Below are positions 25,977 through 34,857 of a DNA stretch of 64,000 bases, piece by piece (position 1 is the stretch's first letter; each line of letters begins with the position of its first letter). This stretch comes from an uncultured Oscillospiraceae bacterium (GTDB lineage Bacteria; Bacillota; Clostridia; Oscillospirales; Oscillospiraceae), in the NCBI GenBank assembly GCA_947632005.1, contig CANRNU010000004.1:22094-86093 (forward strand), given 5' to 3'. The notes under the pieces were generated by a model. The model saw only the letters and a list, made by a program, of their open reading frames with translations. It did no database searches and was not told where the DNA came from. The translations under genes were made by a program, and so were the position numbers.

Positions 25977-27326
25977 ATGCTGGCAGCAAGAGCGAGAGAA
26001 CAGTTTGGGGTGAGGGCCCTGTCCTCCGGGCGGGCGGACAGAGTGCTGGCCCGGTGCGCGGATATCTACAGGGGACGGCCGGACTGGCTGGACCAGGACC
26101 CGGATCAGACCGTCCGAACGGTCAATATGGCCAAGAGCATCTGCTCGGAGACCGCAAGGCTCGCCACGTTGGCGGCGGGTGTCTCCGTCGGCGGGTCGGA
26201 ACGGGCGCGGTGGCTCCAGGAACAGGTCGACCGGGTCAGGTCTCAGCTCCGGCAATGGGTGGAGTACGGCTGCGCCTATGGCACGGTCATCCTGAAACCC
26301 AACGGGGAGGACGTGGATCTGCTCACCCCGGACCGGTTCCTCATCACCGATATGGCAGGCGGGACCGTGACCGGGGCGGTGTTCCAGGGCGGGCGGTTCC
26401 AGCAGGAGGAGGGCAGGTTCTATACCCGGCTGGAGTACCACCGGTTTTTGGACGATGGGCGGTACGCCGTCAGCAACCGGTGTTTCGTGGGCGAGACGGC
26501 GGCGGACCGGGGCAGACCGGTATCGCTGGACGTCACGCCATGGGCGGGACTGGCGGAGGACGTCATCGCCGAGGGCGTCACAAAACCCCTGTTCGGGGTG
26601 CTGCGGATGCCGGGCGGCAACAATCTGGACCCGGCGTCGGCCATGGGACTGCCCGTATTCGCAGATGCTCTGGCAGAGCTGCGGGACCTGGATGTGGCCT
26701 ACAGCCGCAACGCGGCGGAGATCGAGGACAGCAGACGCCTCGCCCTGCTGGACGACCGGCTCACCGAACAGGCCGGTACGCCCGTGGGCGGCGCCCGGCG
26801 GCTGCGGCTGCCCCGGTTCATCAAGAAAGCCTTCGGCTCCGGGGCGGAGGAGTATTACCAGGAGATCGACCCGGCGCTGAACACCGAGGCGCGCCTGATG
26901 GGCATCAATGCGCTTCTCAGCCAGATCGGGTTCAAGTGCGGCTTTTCCAACGGGTACTTTGTCTTCAACGAGCGCTCCGGCGTCATGACCGCCACCCAGG
27001 TGGAGGCCGACGACCGGCGGACCATCCAATTGGTGAAGGATGTGCGGGATGCCCTGGAGACGGCTCTGGATGGGCTCATCTACGGACTGGACGCCTTCGC
27101 CGACGCCTACGCACTGGCACCGGAGGGGGCCTATGAGGTCACCTATGATTTCGGGGATATCACCTACAACCGGGAGGAGGACCGGGCCAGGTGGTATGGT
27201 TATGTGGCCGACGGACGGGCGCCGTTTTGGTACTATCTGACCCGCTTCGAGGGCTTCTCCGAGCAGGAGGCAAGGGCAATAGAGGCGGCGGGAAGCATGA
27301 CACAAAAGGATATGCAGAGGGGGTAA
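25977..27326 (+). CDS. Phage portal protein (SPP1 gp6-like)
   Basis: The ATG at 25977 (MLAARAREQFGVRAL) is preferred, because GGGAGG (25964-25969) overlaps the in-frame ATG at 25962 and is spaced 7 bases from 25977. The protein has 449 residues with the portal core: the clip/stem region about 255-320 and a conserved helix after NTEARLMGINALLSQIGFKC, then the ATQVEADDRRTIQLVKDVRD segment. It forms the dodecameric vertex through which DNA enters. It lies directly between terminase and capsid genes. Confidence 0.85.
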   Translation: MLAARAREQFGVRALSSGRADRVLARCADIYRGRPDWLDQDPDQTVRTVNMAKSICSETARLATLAAGVSVGGSERARWLQEQVDRVRSQLRQWVEYGCAYGTVILKPNGEDVDLLTPDRFLITDMAGGTVTGAVFQGGRFQQEEGRFYTRLEYHRFLDDGRYAVSNRCFVGETAADRGRPVSLDVTPWAGLAEDVIAEGVTKPLFGVLRMPGGNNLDPASAMGLPVFADALAELRDLDVAYSRNAAEIEDSRRLALLDDRLTEQAGTPVGGARRLRLPRFIKKAFGSGAEEYYQEIDPALNTEARLMGINALLSQIGFKCGFSNGYFVFNERSGVMTATQVEADDRRTIQLVKDVRDALETALDGLIYGLDAFADAYALAPEGAYEVTYDFGDITYNREEDRARWYGYVADGRAPFWYYLTRFEGFSEQEARAIEAAGSMTQKDMQRG

Positions 27327-27329
27327 TCT

Positions 27330-27584
27330 ATGGAACGGGAATTTTTGCAGGCGCTGGACTTGGGCGAGGGAGCCAGATTGCCGGAAGAGGCCGTGGAGGC
27401 CATTTTGGCCGAGGCGGAAAAGACGGCGCCGGCCCGGACAGACGGACGGGTGCGGTTCACCGCGCGTATGGCGGCCAGTGACGGCTGCCAGATGACAAAA
27501 GAGCAGATCATGGCCATCCGGGACCGGAAACGGCGCCGGGCGGCTATCGCACAGAATCTGAATCTATTTGAAAAGGAGAATTGA
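27330..27584 (+). CDS. Small phage protein between portal and capsid, scaffold-like position
   Basis: The protein has 84 residues: MEREFLQALDLGEGARLPEE, an acidic helix AVEAILAEAEK, then a basic C-terminal half around MTKEQIMAIRDRKRRRAAIA. In related phages the scaffold gene occupies this place, and the N-terminal pattern resembles the start of GP20-type scaffolds. It is too short for a full scaffold, so it may be a minimal scaffold or a minor head protein. It starts 3 bases after the portal stop. Confidence 0.55.
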   Translation: MEREFLQALDLGEGARLPEEAVEAILAEAEKTAPARTDGRVRFTARMAASDGCQMTKEQIMAIRDRKRRRAAIAQNLNLFEKEN

Positions 27585-27585
27585 C

Positions 27586-28443
27586 ATGGCAGACGAAAAC
27601 ATCATCGGCAAGGACGAATTGGCCCACGTGCGGGAGATCGAGTTCGTGAGCGCCTTCGCCGGCTCCATCACGAAGCTCATGGAGGCCATCGGCGTCGCCC
27701 GCAAGGTCCCCAAGCAGGCGGGCGCGGTCCTCAAAGCCTATAAGGCCAAGGGCACCCTGGCCAGCGGCGCGGTGGAGGAGGGCGAGACCATCCCCCTGAG
27801 CAAGTACCAGACCGAGGCGGTGGCTTACACGGAGATCACCCTGAAGAAGTGGCGGAAGGCCGCCTCCGCCGAGGCCATCATCGACCGGGGCTATGACCAG
27901 GCCGTGGACATGATCACCGACGAGATGCTCCGGGATGTGCAGAAGACCATCCGGAAGGACTTCTTCGATTTTTTGGCCACCGGTACCGGCACCGCCAGCG
28001 GCGGCTCCTTCCAGGAGGCCATCGCCCAGGCCTGGGGCCAGCTCCAGGTGCTGTTTGACGACGACGGCGTGGCCTGTGTGTACTTCATCAATCCCCTGGA
28101 TGTGGCGGATTATCTGGCTTCCGCGCCCATCTCCATGCAGAGCGCCTTCGGGCTGAGCTATGTGGAGAACTTCATGGGCCTGGGCACCGTCATCCTCAAC
28201 AGCTCCGTGCCCAAGGGCACCGTGTATGCCACCGCCAAGGACAACCTGGTCCTCTATTACATCCCCGTCAACGGGGCGGACCTGAACGAGGCCTTCGAGT
28301 TCACCAGCGACGACACCGGCTATATCGGCATCCATGAGCAGGCCGATTACACCAATATGACCGCCTCCGACACCGTGGTGTGCGGCATGCAGCTGCTGGC
28401 CGAGAAGCTGGACGGCATCGTCAAGGCCACCATCGGCGGCTGA
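27586..28443 (+). CDS. Major capsid protein
   Basis: The protein has 285 residues starting at ATG 27586, with AAGGAG 8 bases upstream. The N-terminus is acidic (MADENIIGKDELAHVREIEF). It has the HK97-like capsid pattern: a long helix (VDMITDEMLRDVQKTIRKDF), an E-loop-like stretch and a strand-rich C-terminus with VCGMQLLAEKLDGIVKATIG. There is no protease gene and no obvious cleaved delta domain, so assembly may depend on a separate scaffold, as in SPP1. Codon bias is strong, as expected for the most abundant virion protein. Confidence 0.8.
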   Translation: MADENIIGKDELAHVREIEFVSAFAGSITKLMEAIGVARKVPKQAGAVLKAYKAKGTLASGAVEEGETIPLSKYQTEAVAYTEITLKKWRKAASAEAIIDRGYDQAVDMITDEMLRDVQKTIRKDFFDFLATGTGTASGGSFQEAIAQAWGQLQVLFDDDGVACVYFINPLDVADYLASAPISMQSAFGLSYVENFMGLGTVILNSSVPKGTVYATAKDNLVLYYIPVNGADLNEAFEFTSDDTGYIGIHEQADYTNMTASDTVVCGMQLLAEKLDGIVKATIGG

Positions 28444-28895
28444 TGGAATGGGCGGAGTACGCCGTCCTTTATCCGGACGGACCGGAGGAGAAGGACTATG
28501 AGCGCTTCCGGTGGCAGGCCCGGCGGATCATGGACCGGGTGACCACCGGCGTGGACGGGGTGCGCAAGCTCTCTGCCGCGCCGCCTACAGAGCCGGACGC
28601 CGTCCAGGCTGTGGAGCGGTGCCAGGCAGCGCTGGTCCATGCGCTTTGGCAGATGGAGCGAGAAGAATGTTATGTTAACCGAGAGGACGGCACGGTGACG
28701 GGACGGGTGGTGACGGCCATCACCGCCGGCAGCGAGAGCGTGAGCTTTGCCGCGCCGGGGAACGGGGCGGTCACGGCCCGGGAGAAGGAGGAGCGCTGCC
28801 GCCGGATGGCGGAGATGTACCTGGAGGGCGTGGCCGACGCCAACGGCGTCAACCTCACGTACATGGGGAGATACCCGATGAAAGCGGGTGCATGA
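28443..28895 (+). CDS. Head-tail connector, gp6-like adaptor
   Basis: The 150-residue protein is mainly helical (DYERFRWQARRIMDRVTTGV, then ALVHALWQMEREECYVNRED). This matches the four-helix adaptor proteins (SPP1 gp15/HK97 gp6 type) that dock under the portal. Its ATG overlaps the capsid stop (TGATG), so translation is coupled. The assignment rests on helical content plus conserved gene order rather than a sharp motif. Confidence 0.65.
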   Translation: MEWAEYAVLYPDGPEEKDYERFRWQARRIMDRVTTGVDGVRKLSAAPPTEPDAVQAVERCQAALVHALWQMEREECYVNREDGTVTGRVVTAITAGSESVSFAAPGNGAVTAREKEERCRRMAEMYLEGVADANGVNLTYMGRYPMKAGA

Positions 28896-28896
28896 G

Positions 28897-29340
28897 ATGT
28901 ACGAGGATACGGTGACGGTGTTCAACCGGAAGAGGACGGAAAGCGGAGCGGTCTGGTATCCCACGGTCATCGAAGGGGTCCAGCTCGGCTGGGAGAGGGC
29001 CGGCGCACTGGCCGGGTACGGCTGGAAGCAGGCCGGCCAGACGGCGGCCCTCATCCCCTATGTGCCCGGAGAGGGCACATGCACCGTGGCGGGAAAGATC
29101 TATCTGCCCCCCAAGATGTGGCAGAGGGTGGAGGAACCGGAGTTGTATATCACCTTTACGGATGGGGAGGACTTCGACTTCTTCATCCCGGCGGTGTGGC
29201 CGGAGATGGAGCCGGTCCCGGACAGCACGTGGCCGGAGGGATTTTATGAGCATATGTGCCGGGAGCGGGACGGGGTGTTTGCCGTGGGCGGTGTGCACCG
29301 CTACCGGGCCCTGCCGCACTTTGAGATCACGGGGCGGTGA
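28897..29340 (+). CDS. Head completion/stopper-position phage protein
   Basis: The 147-residue protein begins MYEDTVTVFNRKRTESGAVW; start at ATG 28897, one base after the adaptor stop. It is strand-rich with an SH3-like barrel feel (PYVPGEGTCTVAGKIYLPPK and ELYITFTDGEDFDFFIPAVW). In siphophages the stopper (SPP1 gp16 type) takes this position and has such a fold. The ribosome binding site is weak (GGTG), consistent with coupling to the gene before. Confidence 0.6.
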   Translation: MYEDTVTVFNRKRTESGAVWYPTVIEGVQLGWERAGALAGYGWKQAGQTAALIPYVPGEGTCTVAGKIYLPPKMWQRVEEPELYITFTDGEDFDFFIPAVWPEMEPVPDSTWPEGFYEHMCRERDGVFAVGGVHRYRALPHFEITGR

Positions 29341-29343
29341 GCG

Positions 29344-29811
29344 ATGGAGATCGTGTTCAAAGGTTTTTTCCTCCATGAGAAGGGCGTGGACGCCCGGCTC
29401 TCCATGGCCCGGCCATCCGCCCGGGCCACACTGGCCTTCCGGCGGGTCCATGAGATGGCCGCCGAGGACATGCTCCCCTATATGCCCAGCCGGACCGGCG
29501 GGTTCCGGGAGCGGACCAGAGCCGCCAACGCGTCGATGGCGGGTTCCGGGCAGATATACGCCGGAGTGGGGCCCATGGGACGGTATCTTTACCAAAACAG
29601 GGCTATGGTGGATGCGGCGACCGGAAAAGGACCGCAATTTATCCCTGGAGTGGGGCTGCGCTTTGAACGGGGCGCACGGCTCAGGACCACGGACAGGGCG
29701 CTGCACTATACCAACGCCGCCGCGAGACCCGCCTGGTTCGGCTATACCAAGGCCCGGCGGCTCCGGGTCTGGGTGGACGAGACCCAGAAGATCATGGACG
29801 GTGGACGATGA
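29344..29811 (+). CDS. Minor capsid/tail completion protein (HK97 gp10-like position)
   Basis: The protein has 155 residues: an N-terminal MEIVFKGFFLHEKGVDARLS segment, a helix RATLAFRRVHEMAAEDMLPY, and a loop-rich MPSRTGGFRERTRAANASMA. This resembles the Minor_capsid/gp10-type proteins that complete the head-tail joint. It is highly basic in the C-terminal third (TKARRLRVWVDETQKIMDGG). It overlaps the next start by 4 bases. Confidence 0.6.
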   Translation: MEIVFKGFFLHEKGVDARLSMARPSARATLAFRRVHEMAAEDMLPYMPSRTGGFRERTRAANASMAGSGQIYAGVGPMGRYLYQNRAMVDAATGKGPQFIPGVGLRFERGARLRTTDRALHYTNAAARPAWFGYTKARRLRVWVDETQKIMDGGR

Positions 29812-30296
29812 ACGAGGAAAAGAAGGAAGTCAAGTACGATGTAAAGGGCAGCCAGGTGCTGACGGAGGCCATCCGGGCCCTGGTCAACGGCTTTCCCGGC
29901 CTGGCCGAAGGGGAAAAGATCGCCTTTGCCACCCTGCGGGAAAGCGGCGGCCTGGCCATGTTCCCCGGAGACGGGGCCGTGGTAGACGAGGAACACAGGA
30001 GCGTCACCGGACGTGTCCGGCAGGTGTGCCAGTACCCTTTTGTGGTGCTGCTCCGGGGCGCGGGATTCGGCGAGGAGGCCCGGGCAGCCGCCAAGGAGAA
30101 GCTGGACGGTCTGGGCCGGTGGCTGGAGGGGCTGGGGGAATACCCCGGCCTTGGGGGAGGACGGCGGTTTTTGTACTTCTCCATCCAGGCACCGGCCTGG
30201 CTCTACGAGCGGGACGAGCACAGGACGGAGACCTGGGCGGTGGGATTGGCCGCCCACTACGAAAACATATTTCAAAAAATGATCGGAGGTAACTGA
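29808..30296 (+). CDS. Tail terminator-like minor protein
   Basis: The 162-residue protein begins MNEEKKEVKYDVKGSQVLTE. It combines helices (KLDGLGRWLEGLGEYPG) with strands (YPFVVLLRGAGFG and RTETWAVGLAAHYENIF). In this fixed gene order, just before the tail tube gene, phages encode the tail terminator that stops tube growth. The typical fold is alpha/beta with a late strand of the ..YEVNIRVEYEE type, and the C-terminus here fits it loosely. Confidence 0.6.
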   Translation: MNEEKKEVKYDVKGSQVLTEAIRALVNGFPGLAEGEKIAFATLRESGGLAMFPGDGAVVDEEHRSVTGRVRQVCQYPFVVLLRGAGFGEEARAAAKEKLDGLGRWLEGLGEYPGLGGGRRFLYFSIQAPAWLYERDEHRTETWAVGLAAHYENIFQKMIGGN

Positions 30297-30298
30297 CA

Positions 30299-30826
30299 AT
30301 GGCAAAACTGGAACGGGAGGCCCTGGGGCACTATCTGGACAGCAAGTTCAACACCAAGGTGGCCCAGGCGGCGGAGGCGGAGTTCGAGATCATCGGCGAC
30401 GACATCGAGGAGATGAGCGTGGAGCTCAACTCCGACACGGAGCAGATCAAGAATATCCTTGGTCAGACCAAGACCCGGGACAACGGCTATGCCCCCAGCA
30501 TGGAGGCGGACCCCTTCTACGCCGACCCGGACAAGAAGCTCTATCCCAAGCTGCGGGACATCGCCATGAACCGGATCAAGGGCGACGGGTGCAAGACCCT
30601 GATGCTGGAGGTCATCGTGGAGGACACGGAGGCGGAGAACCACAAGGCCTGGCTGCGGGAGGTCATGGTCAAGCCCCAGAGCTACGGCGGGGACACCGCT
30701 GGGTTCAACATCCCCTTCACCGTCAGCGAGGACGGGGAGAGCCAGGAGGGCTATGTGTCCGCGGAGAGCATGAAGAGCGGCAGCCCCACCTTCACGGCGG
30801 GGGCCATCCCCGGTATCGGCGGCTGA
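30299..30826 (+). CDS. Major tail (tube) protein
   Basis: The 175-residue acidic protein begins MAKLEREALGHYLDSKFNTK. Strand-rich segments (CKTLMLEVIVEDTEAENHKA and GFNIPFTVSEDGESQEGYVS) and a Gly-rich end fit a siphophage tube protein. It should polymerise in rings around the tape measure. AATGATCGGAGG precedes the ATG. It is followed by a strong hairpin terminator inside the operon, which would make this and the capsid genes more abundant than the downstream tail-tip genes. Confidence 0.75.
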   Translation: MAKLEREALGHYLDSKFNTKVAQAAEAEFEIIGDDIEEMSVELNSDTEQIKNILGQTKTRDNGYAPSMEADPFYADPDKKLYPKLRDIAMNRIKGDGCKTLMLEVIVEDTEAENHKAWLREVMVKPQSYGGDTAGFNIPFTVSEDGESQEGYVSAESMKSGSPTFTAGAIPGIGG

Positions 30827-30845
30827 ACAAAAGAAGAGCTTTGAA

Positions 30846-30890
30846 ATGAAGGAGCCCCGCGCGGGGCTCCTTCATCAAGGCTCTTTTCAC
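30846..30890 (+). terminator. Internal terminator in the phage late operon
   Basis: A 30-bp perfect palindrome (30846-30875, ATGAAGGAGCCCCGC and its complement) is extended by GAGCTTTGA/AAGGCTC arms and followed by CTCTTTTC. It is placed between the tail tube gene and the tail chaperone genes and should attenuate downstream expression. Confidence 0.75.
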
Positions 30891-30892
30891 TT

Positions 30893-30922
30893 TCCCCAAA
30901 GGGCAGGAACGCCCTTTGGGGA
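30893..30922. repeat. CCCCAAAGGGC hairpin, second occurrence
   Basis: TCCCCAAAGGGC/GCCCTTTGGGGA (30893-30904 with 30911-30922) is the same stem as at 162-191, with a different loop. A shorter relative (CCCCAAAAG/CTTTTGGGG) is at 20701-20728. Two of the three are followed by ACCCCG. Confidence 0.8.
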
Positions 30923-30953
30923 CCCCGACAAAATGGTAAGGAGGATATAGATC

Positions 30954-31382
30954 ATGGCAGATGTGATGAAGCTGCGGGTGGAGACCGGAGCGGTCACGGT
31001 GGAGGTGGAGGACGAGCGGGGCAGAGGGCTGGGCTCCTTCGACTTCAACCCCGCCGACTCTAACATCCTCAAGCGCTACGGCGCGGTGGTGGATTTTTTC
31101 AACGGACTGCACTTCGACGACGGGGGCAGCGAGGAGGAGCAGCTCACGCAGATGAACAAGCTGGCGGACGACATCGCCGGGCAGTTCGACTATCTGCTGG
31201 GGTATGACGTGTCGGGCGCCGTGTTCGGCAAGTGCGGGCCGCTGACGGTGACGAAAAACGGCGACTTCTTCTTCGAGCAGGTGCTGGAGGGGGTGGGCTC
31301 GCTCATCGAGCAGGTCACCAAGAAGCGGCTGGACAAGAAGCTGGCCAAGATCCGCAGGGCCACGGCCAAGTACAGCAAATGA
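30954..31382 (+). CDS. Tail assembly chaperone (gpG-like)
   Basis: The protein has 142 residues: MADVMKLRVETGAVTVEVED, a middle with DFFNGLHFDDGGSEEEQLTQ, and a helical Lys-rich end (KKRLDKKLAKIRRATAKYSK). Tail chaperones of this size precede the tape measure gene and keep it soluble. GTAAGGAGG precedes the ATG. The stop overlaps the ATG of the Gp15-like gene (ATGA). No slippery heptamer is visible before the stop, so a G-T frameshift product is not predicted. Confidence 0.6.
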   Translation: MADVMKLRVETGAVTVEVEDERGRGLGSFDFNPADSNILKRYGAVVDFFNGLHFDDGGSEEEQLTQMNKLADDIAGQFDYLLGYDVSGAVFGKCGPLTVTKNGDFFFEQVLEGVGSLIEQVTKKRLDKKLAKIRRATAKYSK

Positions 31383-31966
31383 GCGGAGAGCGCGCCTCGC
31401 CGTGGAGGCTGCCCACGTCCCTGGAGGTCGGCGGCGTGGACTATCCCATCCGGACGGATTTCCGGGACGTGCTGTATCTTTTGGAGATTTTCGGGGACCC
31501 GGAGTATGAGCCGGACGAGCAGGGGGCCATCTGCCTGCGGGTGATGTACCCCCAGTGGGAGAGCATCCCGGCGGAGCGGCAGGAGGAGGCCCTGGCCCGG
31601 GCGGTGGAGTTCATCGACATGGGCGTGGGCGGCGAGAATGGCCGGGACCGGGGCAGAAAGCCCCGGACGGTGGACTGGGAGCAGGACGGGCCGATCATCG
31701 TGCCGGCGGTGAACAAGGTGCTGGGCCAGGAGGTGCGGGCGATGGAGTACCTGCACTGGTGGACGTTTCTGGGGGCCTACATGGAGATCGGGGAGAGCCT
31801 GTTCACCACGGTGCTGGGCATCCGGCAGAAGCGGGCCCGGGGAAAGAAGCTGGAGAAGTATGAGCAGGAGTTTTGCAGGGACAACCGGGATCTGGTGACC
31901 CTGCGGAAGAAGCAGACGGCTGCCGAACGGGAGCGGCAGGATGCGCTGAAGACGCTGTTTGTGTGA
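31379..31966 (+). CDS. Bacteriophage Gp15 family protein (second tail chaperone)
   Basis: The start is ATG 31379, overlapping the previous stop; 195 residues. The N-terminus PWRLPTSLEVGGVDYPIRTD and the later DWEQDGPIIVPAVNKVLGQE plus YLHWWTFLGAYMEIGE are typical of the Gp15 family found just before tape measure genes. The C-terminus is Lys/Arg-rich coiled coil. It probably works with the preceding chaperone on the tape measure protein. Confidence 0.8.
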   Translation: MSGERASPWRLPTSLEVGGVDYPIRTDFRDVLYLLEIFGDPEYEPDEQGAICLRVMYPQWESIPAERQEEALARAVEFIDMGVGGENGRDRGRKPRTVDWEQDGPIIVPAVNKVLGQEVRAMEYLHWWTFLGAYMEIGESLFTTVLGIRQKRARGKKLEKYEQEFCRDNRDLVTLRKKQTAAERERQDALKTLFV

Positions 31967-31978
31967 GGAGTTGAGAGC

Positions 31979-34477
31979 ATGGCGGAAGACGGTTCTGTTG
32001 TCATCAGAATACGGTTTGAGACGGGCGACGTGGACCAGGGCGTCGAGCAGATAAAGGCTGCCTGCAAACGGGCGGGCAGGGTCGTGTCGGAGATGGGAAG
32101 GTCGGCGGCGAAGCAGTGGCGGCTTCCCCAGGCGGAGAGCGCCGGGAGGACCATGGACAGCCTGGCCGAAAAAACGGAGGCGCTGGAGCAGACTTCGGCC
32201 CGCAGCGGGCTGACCGGCCTGGGGGAGGGCCTGCAGGATGTGGAGCGGGGCGCGGAGCTGGCTGCCGGCGGCCTGGACCGGACGGATGCAGTGCTGGGCG
32301 CGGTGGGATTGAGTATGGCGGGAAGCTATGCAAGCGCGGTGAAGTTCGGCCTTGGCATCCAGGCGCTGTCGGCCCTGTTCGCGGGGCTGAGCCGAACGGT
32401 CCGGGATGGGATGAACAGCTTTGCCCAGTATGACAGCGGGGTGCGGTCCGCTCTGGGCAGTCTCAAAAGCTCCCTCAGCGGGCTCAAGGGCGCTTTTATC
32501 ACGGCCTTCGCGCCCATCGCCTCCGCCATCGCGCCATACCTGTCCAGCCTGTGCAGCATGCTGGTCACGGCGGCCAACTATGTGGCCATGTTCTTCGCCA
32601 TCCTGGGCGGGAAAAGCACCTATAAGCGGGCGGTGGTCGGGGCGTCGTCCGCCGCGTCCGCCATTTCCGCGGCGGGCGGCGCGGCGAAGATCGCCACCCT
32701 CAGCATGGATGGATTCGGCCAGGCGGCGACCGCGGCGGTGACCACCACCGGCCAGGCGGCAGCCCTGACCGCGGGCAGCATCACCAAGGTGAGCCGTGCC
32801 GTCAAGGACGCGAAAAACAACCTCTCCGGGCTGGATGAACTGAATCTCTGGAAGGTGGAGGAACAGTCCGGCGGCGGCTCCGGCGGAGGCGGTGGGGGCA
32901 GTCCCGGCGGGGGAGGCGGCCTGGATATCCAGGACGGCAGCGGCTTTACCTTTGAGGAGGTGCCCATCGACCCGGCCTTTACCAATAAGATCGAGTGGCT
33001 CAAGGACCACTTCGACGAGCTGCTCACGGTGGCCGGGGCCATCGGGGCGGCAGTGCTGGGGTGGAAGATCGCCCGGGCCTTCGGCGCCGGGCTCAAGACC
33101 GCTCTTGGCGCGGCTATGGGCCTGGGCGGCGCGGTGCTGCTGGTGAGGGGCTATCTGGACGCCTGGAAAAACGGCATTGACCTGACCAATATGACGGAGA
33201 CGTTCACGGGCCTGGCCATGGTCATCAGCGGCGTCGGCATCGCGGCGGGCCCCACGGCGGCGGCGCTGACGGCATTGGTGGGCGGCATCGGTACCGTGGT
33301 GCTGGCGCTGCGGGAATGGATCGATACCGGTACGCTCACCAATGAGGGGCTCAGGACGCTGACCGGGGGCATCCTGCTGGTGGGCGGCGCTCTGAGCGTG
33401 CTGTCCGGCTCCTGGTTCCCGCTGGCCGCGTCCGCTGCGGCTGCTGTGGCCGTCGCCGTGGCCGCGCGGTGGGATGAGATCAAGGCCAAGACCACACAGG
33501 TCTGGACAGGTATCAAACAGTCCGTCTCGGATGCCTGGTCGGCCATCAAAAGCAAGGTCACAGAAAAAGCCCAGGCGGTGAAGGAGAAGGTGTCGGAGGT
33601 CTTTCTCGCGGTCAGAGAGAAGATCCAAAGCTCCCTCTCGGCGGCTCGGGAGACGGCAGCGGAGCGATTTGAACAGCTCCGCGCCGCCGCCGCAGAGAAG
33701 ACCGCCGGCGCCAGACAGGCGGTGGCGGACGCCTTTACGCAGATCGGGGAGAGGATCCGGGAAAATGTCAACGCGGCAAAGCAGACGGTGTCCACGGTAT
33801 TCCAGAGCATCAAGGAGGCCATCGGAGAAAAGCTGGAGGGGGCCAAAAAGGCGGTCTCAGACGCCATCGGCGCCATCAAGAAGCTTTTCAATTTTTCCTG
33901 GAGCCTGCCGAAGCTGAAGCTGCCCCATGTGTCTGTGTCCGGCAGCTTCTCCTTGGCACCGCCCAGCGCGCCGCGTTTTTCCGTGAGCTGGTACGCCAAA
34001 GGCGGCATCGTGGACGGGCCCACGCTCATCGGCGCCGGCGAGGCCGGAAAGGAGGCCATCGTGCCCCTGGAACGGCATACGGAGTGGATCGGCGGCGTGG
34101 CGGAACGGCTGGCGTGCCTGCTGGACGGGACAGGTCTGAGCAGGGGCCTGGAGGAGATCGCCCGGAGGCTCGGGGAGATACCGCCCGCGCTGGAACGCCT
34201 GGGACTGGCATGGGCCCGCGTGCCGCAGCCGGCGGTGGCCTCCGGCCGGGTCATACCGCCCAGGGCGCTGTATGTGGACGGCCCGGTCCAGGGGTTGTCG
34301 GACCCGGCCTCCGTGCTGCGGCAGATGCTCTCCGGCGGTCAGGGACCGGGCCAGCAGGACAGGAGCTATACCTTTATCGCAAAGATGAACGGTCGGACGC
34401 TCTTCCGTCAGGTCATCGACGAGGGCAGTATGGTGATGAGCCGGACCGGGAGAAATCCCTTTGACTTGGGAGGATGA
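31979..34477 (+). CDS. Tail tape measure protein
   Basis: The 832-residue protein sets tail length; by the usual 1.5 Å per residue rule a tail near 100-125 nm is expected (inference). The N-terminus is helical; several hydrophobic stretches follow ([38 protein letters not shown]). A Ser/Gly-rich linker occurs at about 298-316 ([18 protein letters not shown]). A long amphipathic coiled coil with repeated (A/T)(E/K)xxxQ(A/K) elements spans about 505-640. A C-terminal segment contains [20 protein letters not shown], common in these proteins. No lytic enzyme domain is seen. Confidence 0.9.
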   Translation: MAEDGSVVIRIRFETGDVDQGVEQIKAACKRAGRVVSEMGRSAAKQWRLPQAESAGRTMDSLAEKTEALEQTSARSGLTGLGEGLQDVERGAELAAGGLDRTDAVLGAVGLSMAGSYASAVKFGLGIQALSALFAGLSRTVRDGMNSFAQYDSGVRSALGSLKSSLSGLKGAFITAFAPIASAIAPYLSSLCSMLVTAANYVAMFFAILGGKSTYKRAVVGASSAASAISAAGGAAKIATLSMDGFGQAATAAVTTTGQAAALTAGSITKVSRAVKDAKNNLSGLDELNLWKVEEQSGGGSGGGGGGSPGGGGGLDIQDGSGFTFEEVPIDPAFTNKIEWLKDHFDELLTVAGAIGAAVLGWKIARAFGAGLKTALGAAMGLGGAVLLVRGYLDAWKNGIDLTNMTETFTGLAMVISGVGIAAGPTAAALTALVGGIGTVVLALREWIDTGTLTNEGLRTLTGGILLVGGALSVLSGSWFPLAASAAAAVAVAVAARWDEIKAKTTQVWTGIKQSVSDAWSAIKSKVTEKAQAVKEKVSEVFLAVREKIQSSLSAARETAAERFEQLRAAAAEKTAGARQAVADAFTQIGERIRENVNAAKQTVSTVFQSIKEAIGEKLEGAKKAVSDAIGAIKKLFNFSWSLPKLKLPHVSVSGSFSLAPPSAPRFSVSWYAKGGIVDGPTLIGAGEAGKEAIVPLERHTEWIGGVAERLACLLDGTGLSRGLEEIARRLGEIPPALERLGLAWARVPQPAVASGRVIPPRALYVDGPVQGLSDPASVLRQMLSGGQGPGQQDRSYTFIAKMNGRTLFRQVIDEGSMVMSRTGRNPFDLGG

Positions 34478-34482
34478 CGACG

Positions 34483-34857
34483 ATGCAGGATGTGATCAAA
34501 ATGAACGGCAAGACCATCCTTCAGCCCGACGAGGGACTGGGGTATGATTTTGAGACCACCTATACCGACGACAGCACCCGGGTCCAGAGCGGCGTGCTGC
34601 ACGCCTCCGCCATGTTCACCGTGGAGGCCTTCAGCTATGAGGCCACCTGGGTGGGGCTGGAGGATATGAAGACCATTTTGCAGATCGTGGCCAAGGGAAA
34701 ACCGTTCACGCTGCACTATTTCTCCCCCTACTATGGCACTTGGCGGGACGGCCGGTTCTATGTGGGCAAGGGGTCGCTGGAGATCGGACGGCTCAATACG
34801 GCGGAGGAGAGGTTCGACAGCCTCTCCTTCAACATGATCGGGGTAAATCCGCTATGA
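34483..34857 (+). CDS. Phage tail protein, DUF6711-like
   Basis: The ATG at 34483 (MQDVIKMNGKTILQPDEGLG) is favoured because GGGAGG (34468-34473) abuts the earlier ATG at 34474. The product has 124 residues. It is rich in strands and aromatics (EAFSYEATWVGLEDMKTILQ; HYFSPYYGTWRDGRFYVGKG). It lies between the tape measure and hub genes, where a distal tail or tail-completion protein is expected. It overlaps the hub gene by 4 bases. Confidence 0.65.
   Translation: MQDVIKMNGKTILQPDEGLGYDFETTYTDDSTRVQSGVLHASAMFTVEAFSYEATWVGLEDMKTILQIVAKGKPFTLHYFSPYYGTWRDGRFYVGKGSLEIGRLNTAEERFDSLSFNMIGVNPL

Noticed and set aside
31360..31385. Programmed frameshift between the two tail chaperone genes
   Set aside because: No slippery heptamer (XXXYYYZ or similar) lies before the stop; the ATGA overlap suffices for coupling.
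31190..33628. An 812-codon antisense frame across the tail chaperone and tape measure genes
   Set aside because: Composition is Arg/Pro/His/Gln-rich without domains, and the plus strand has gapless phage genes with ribosome binding sites.
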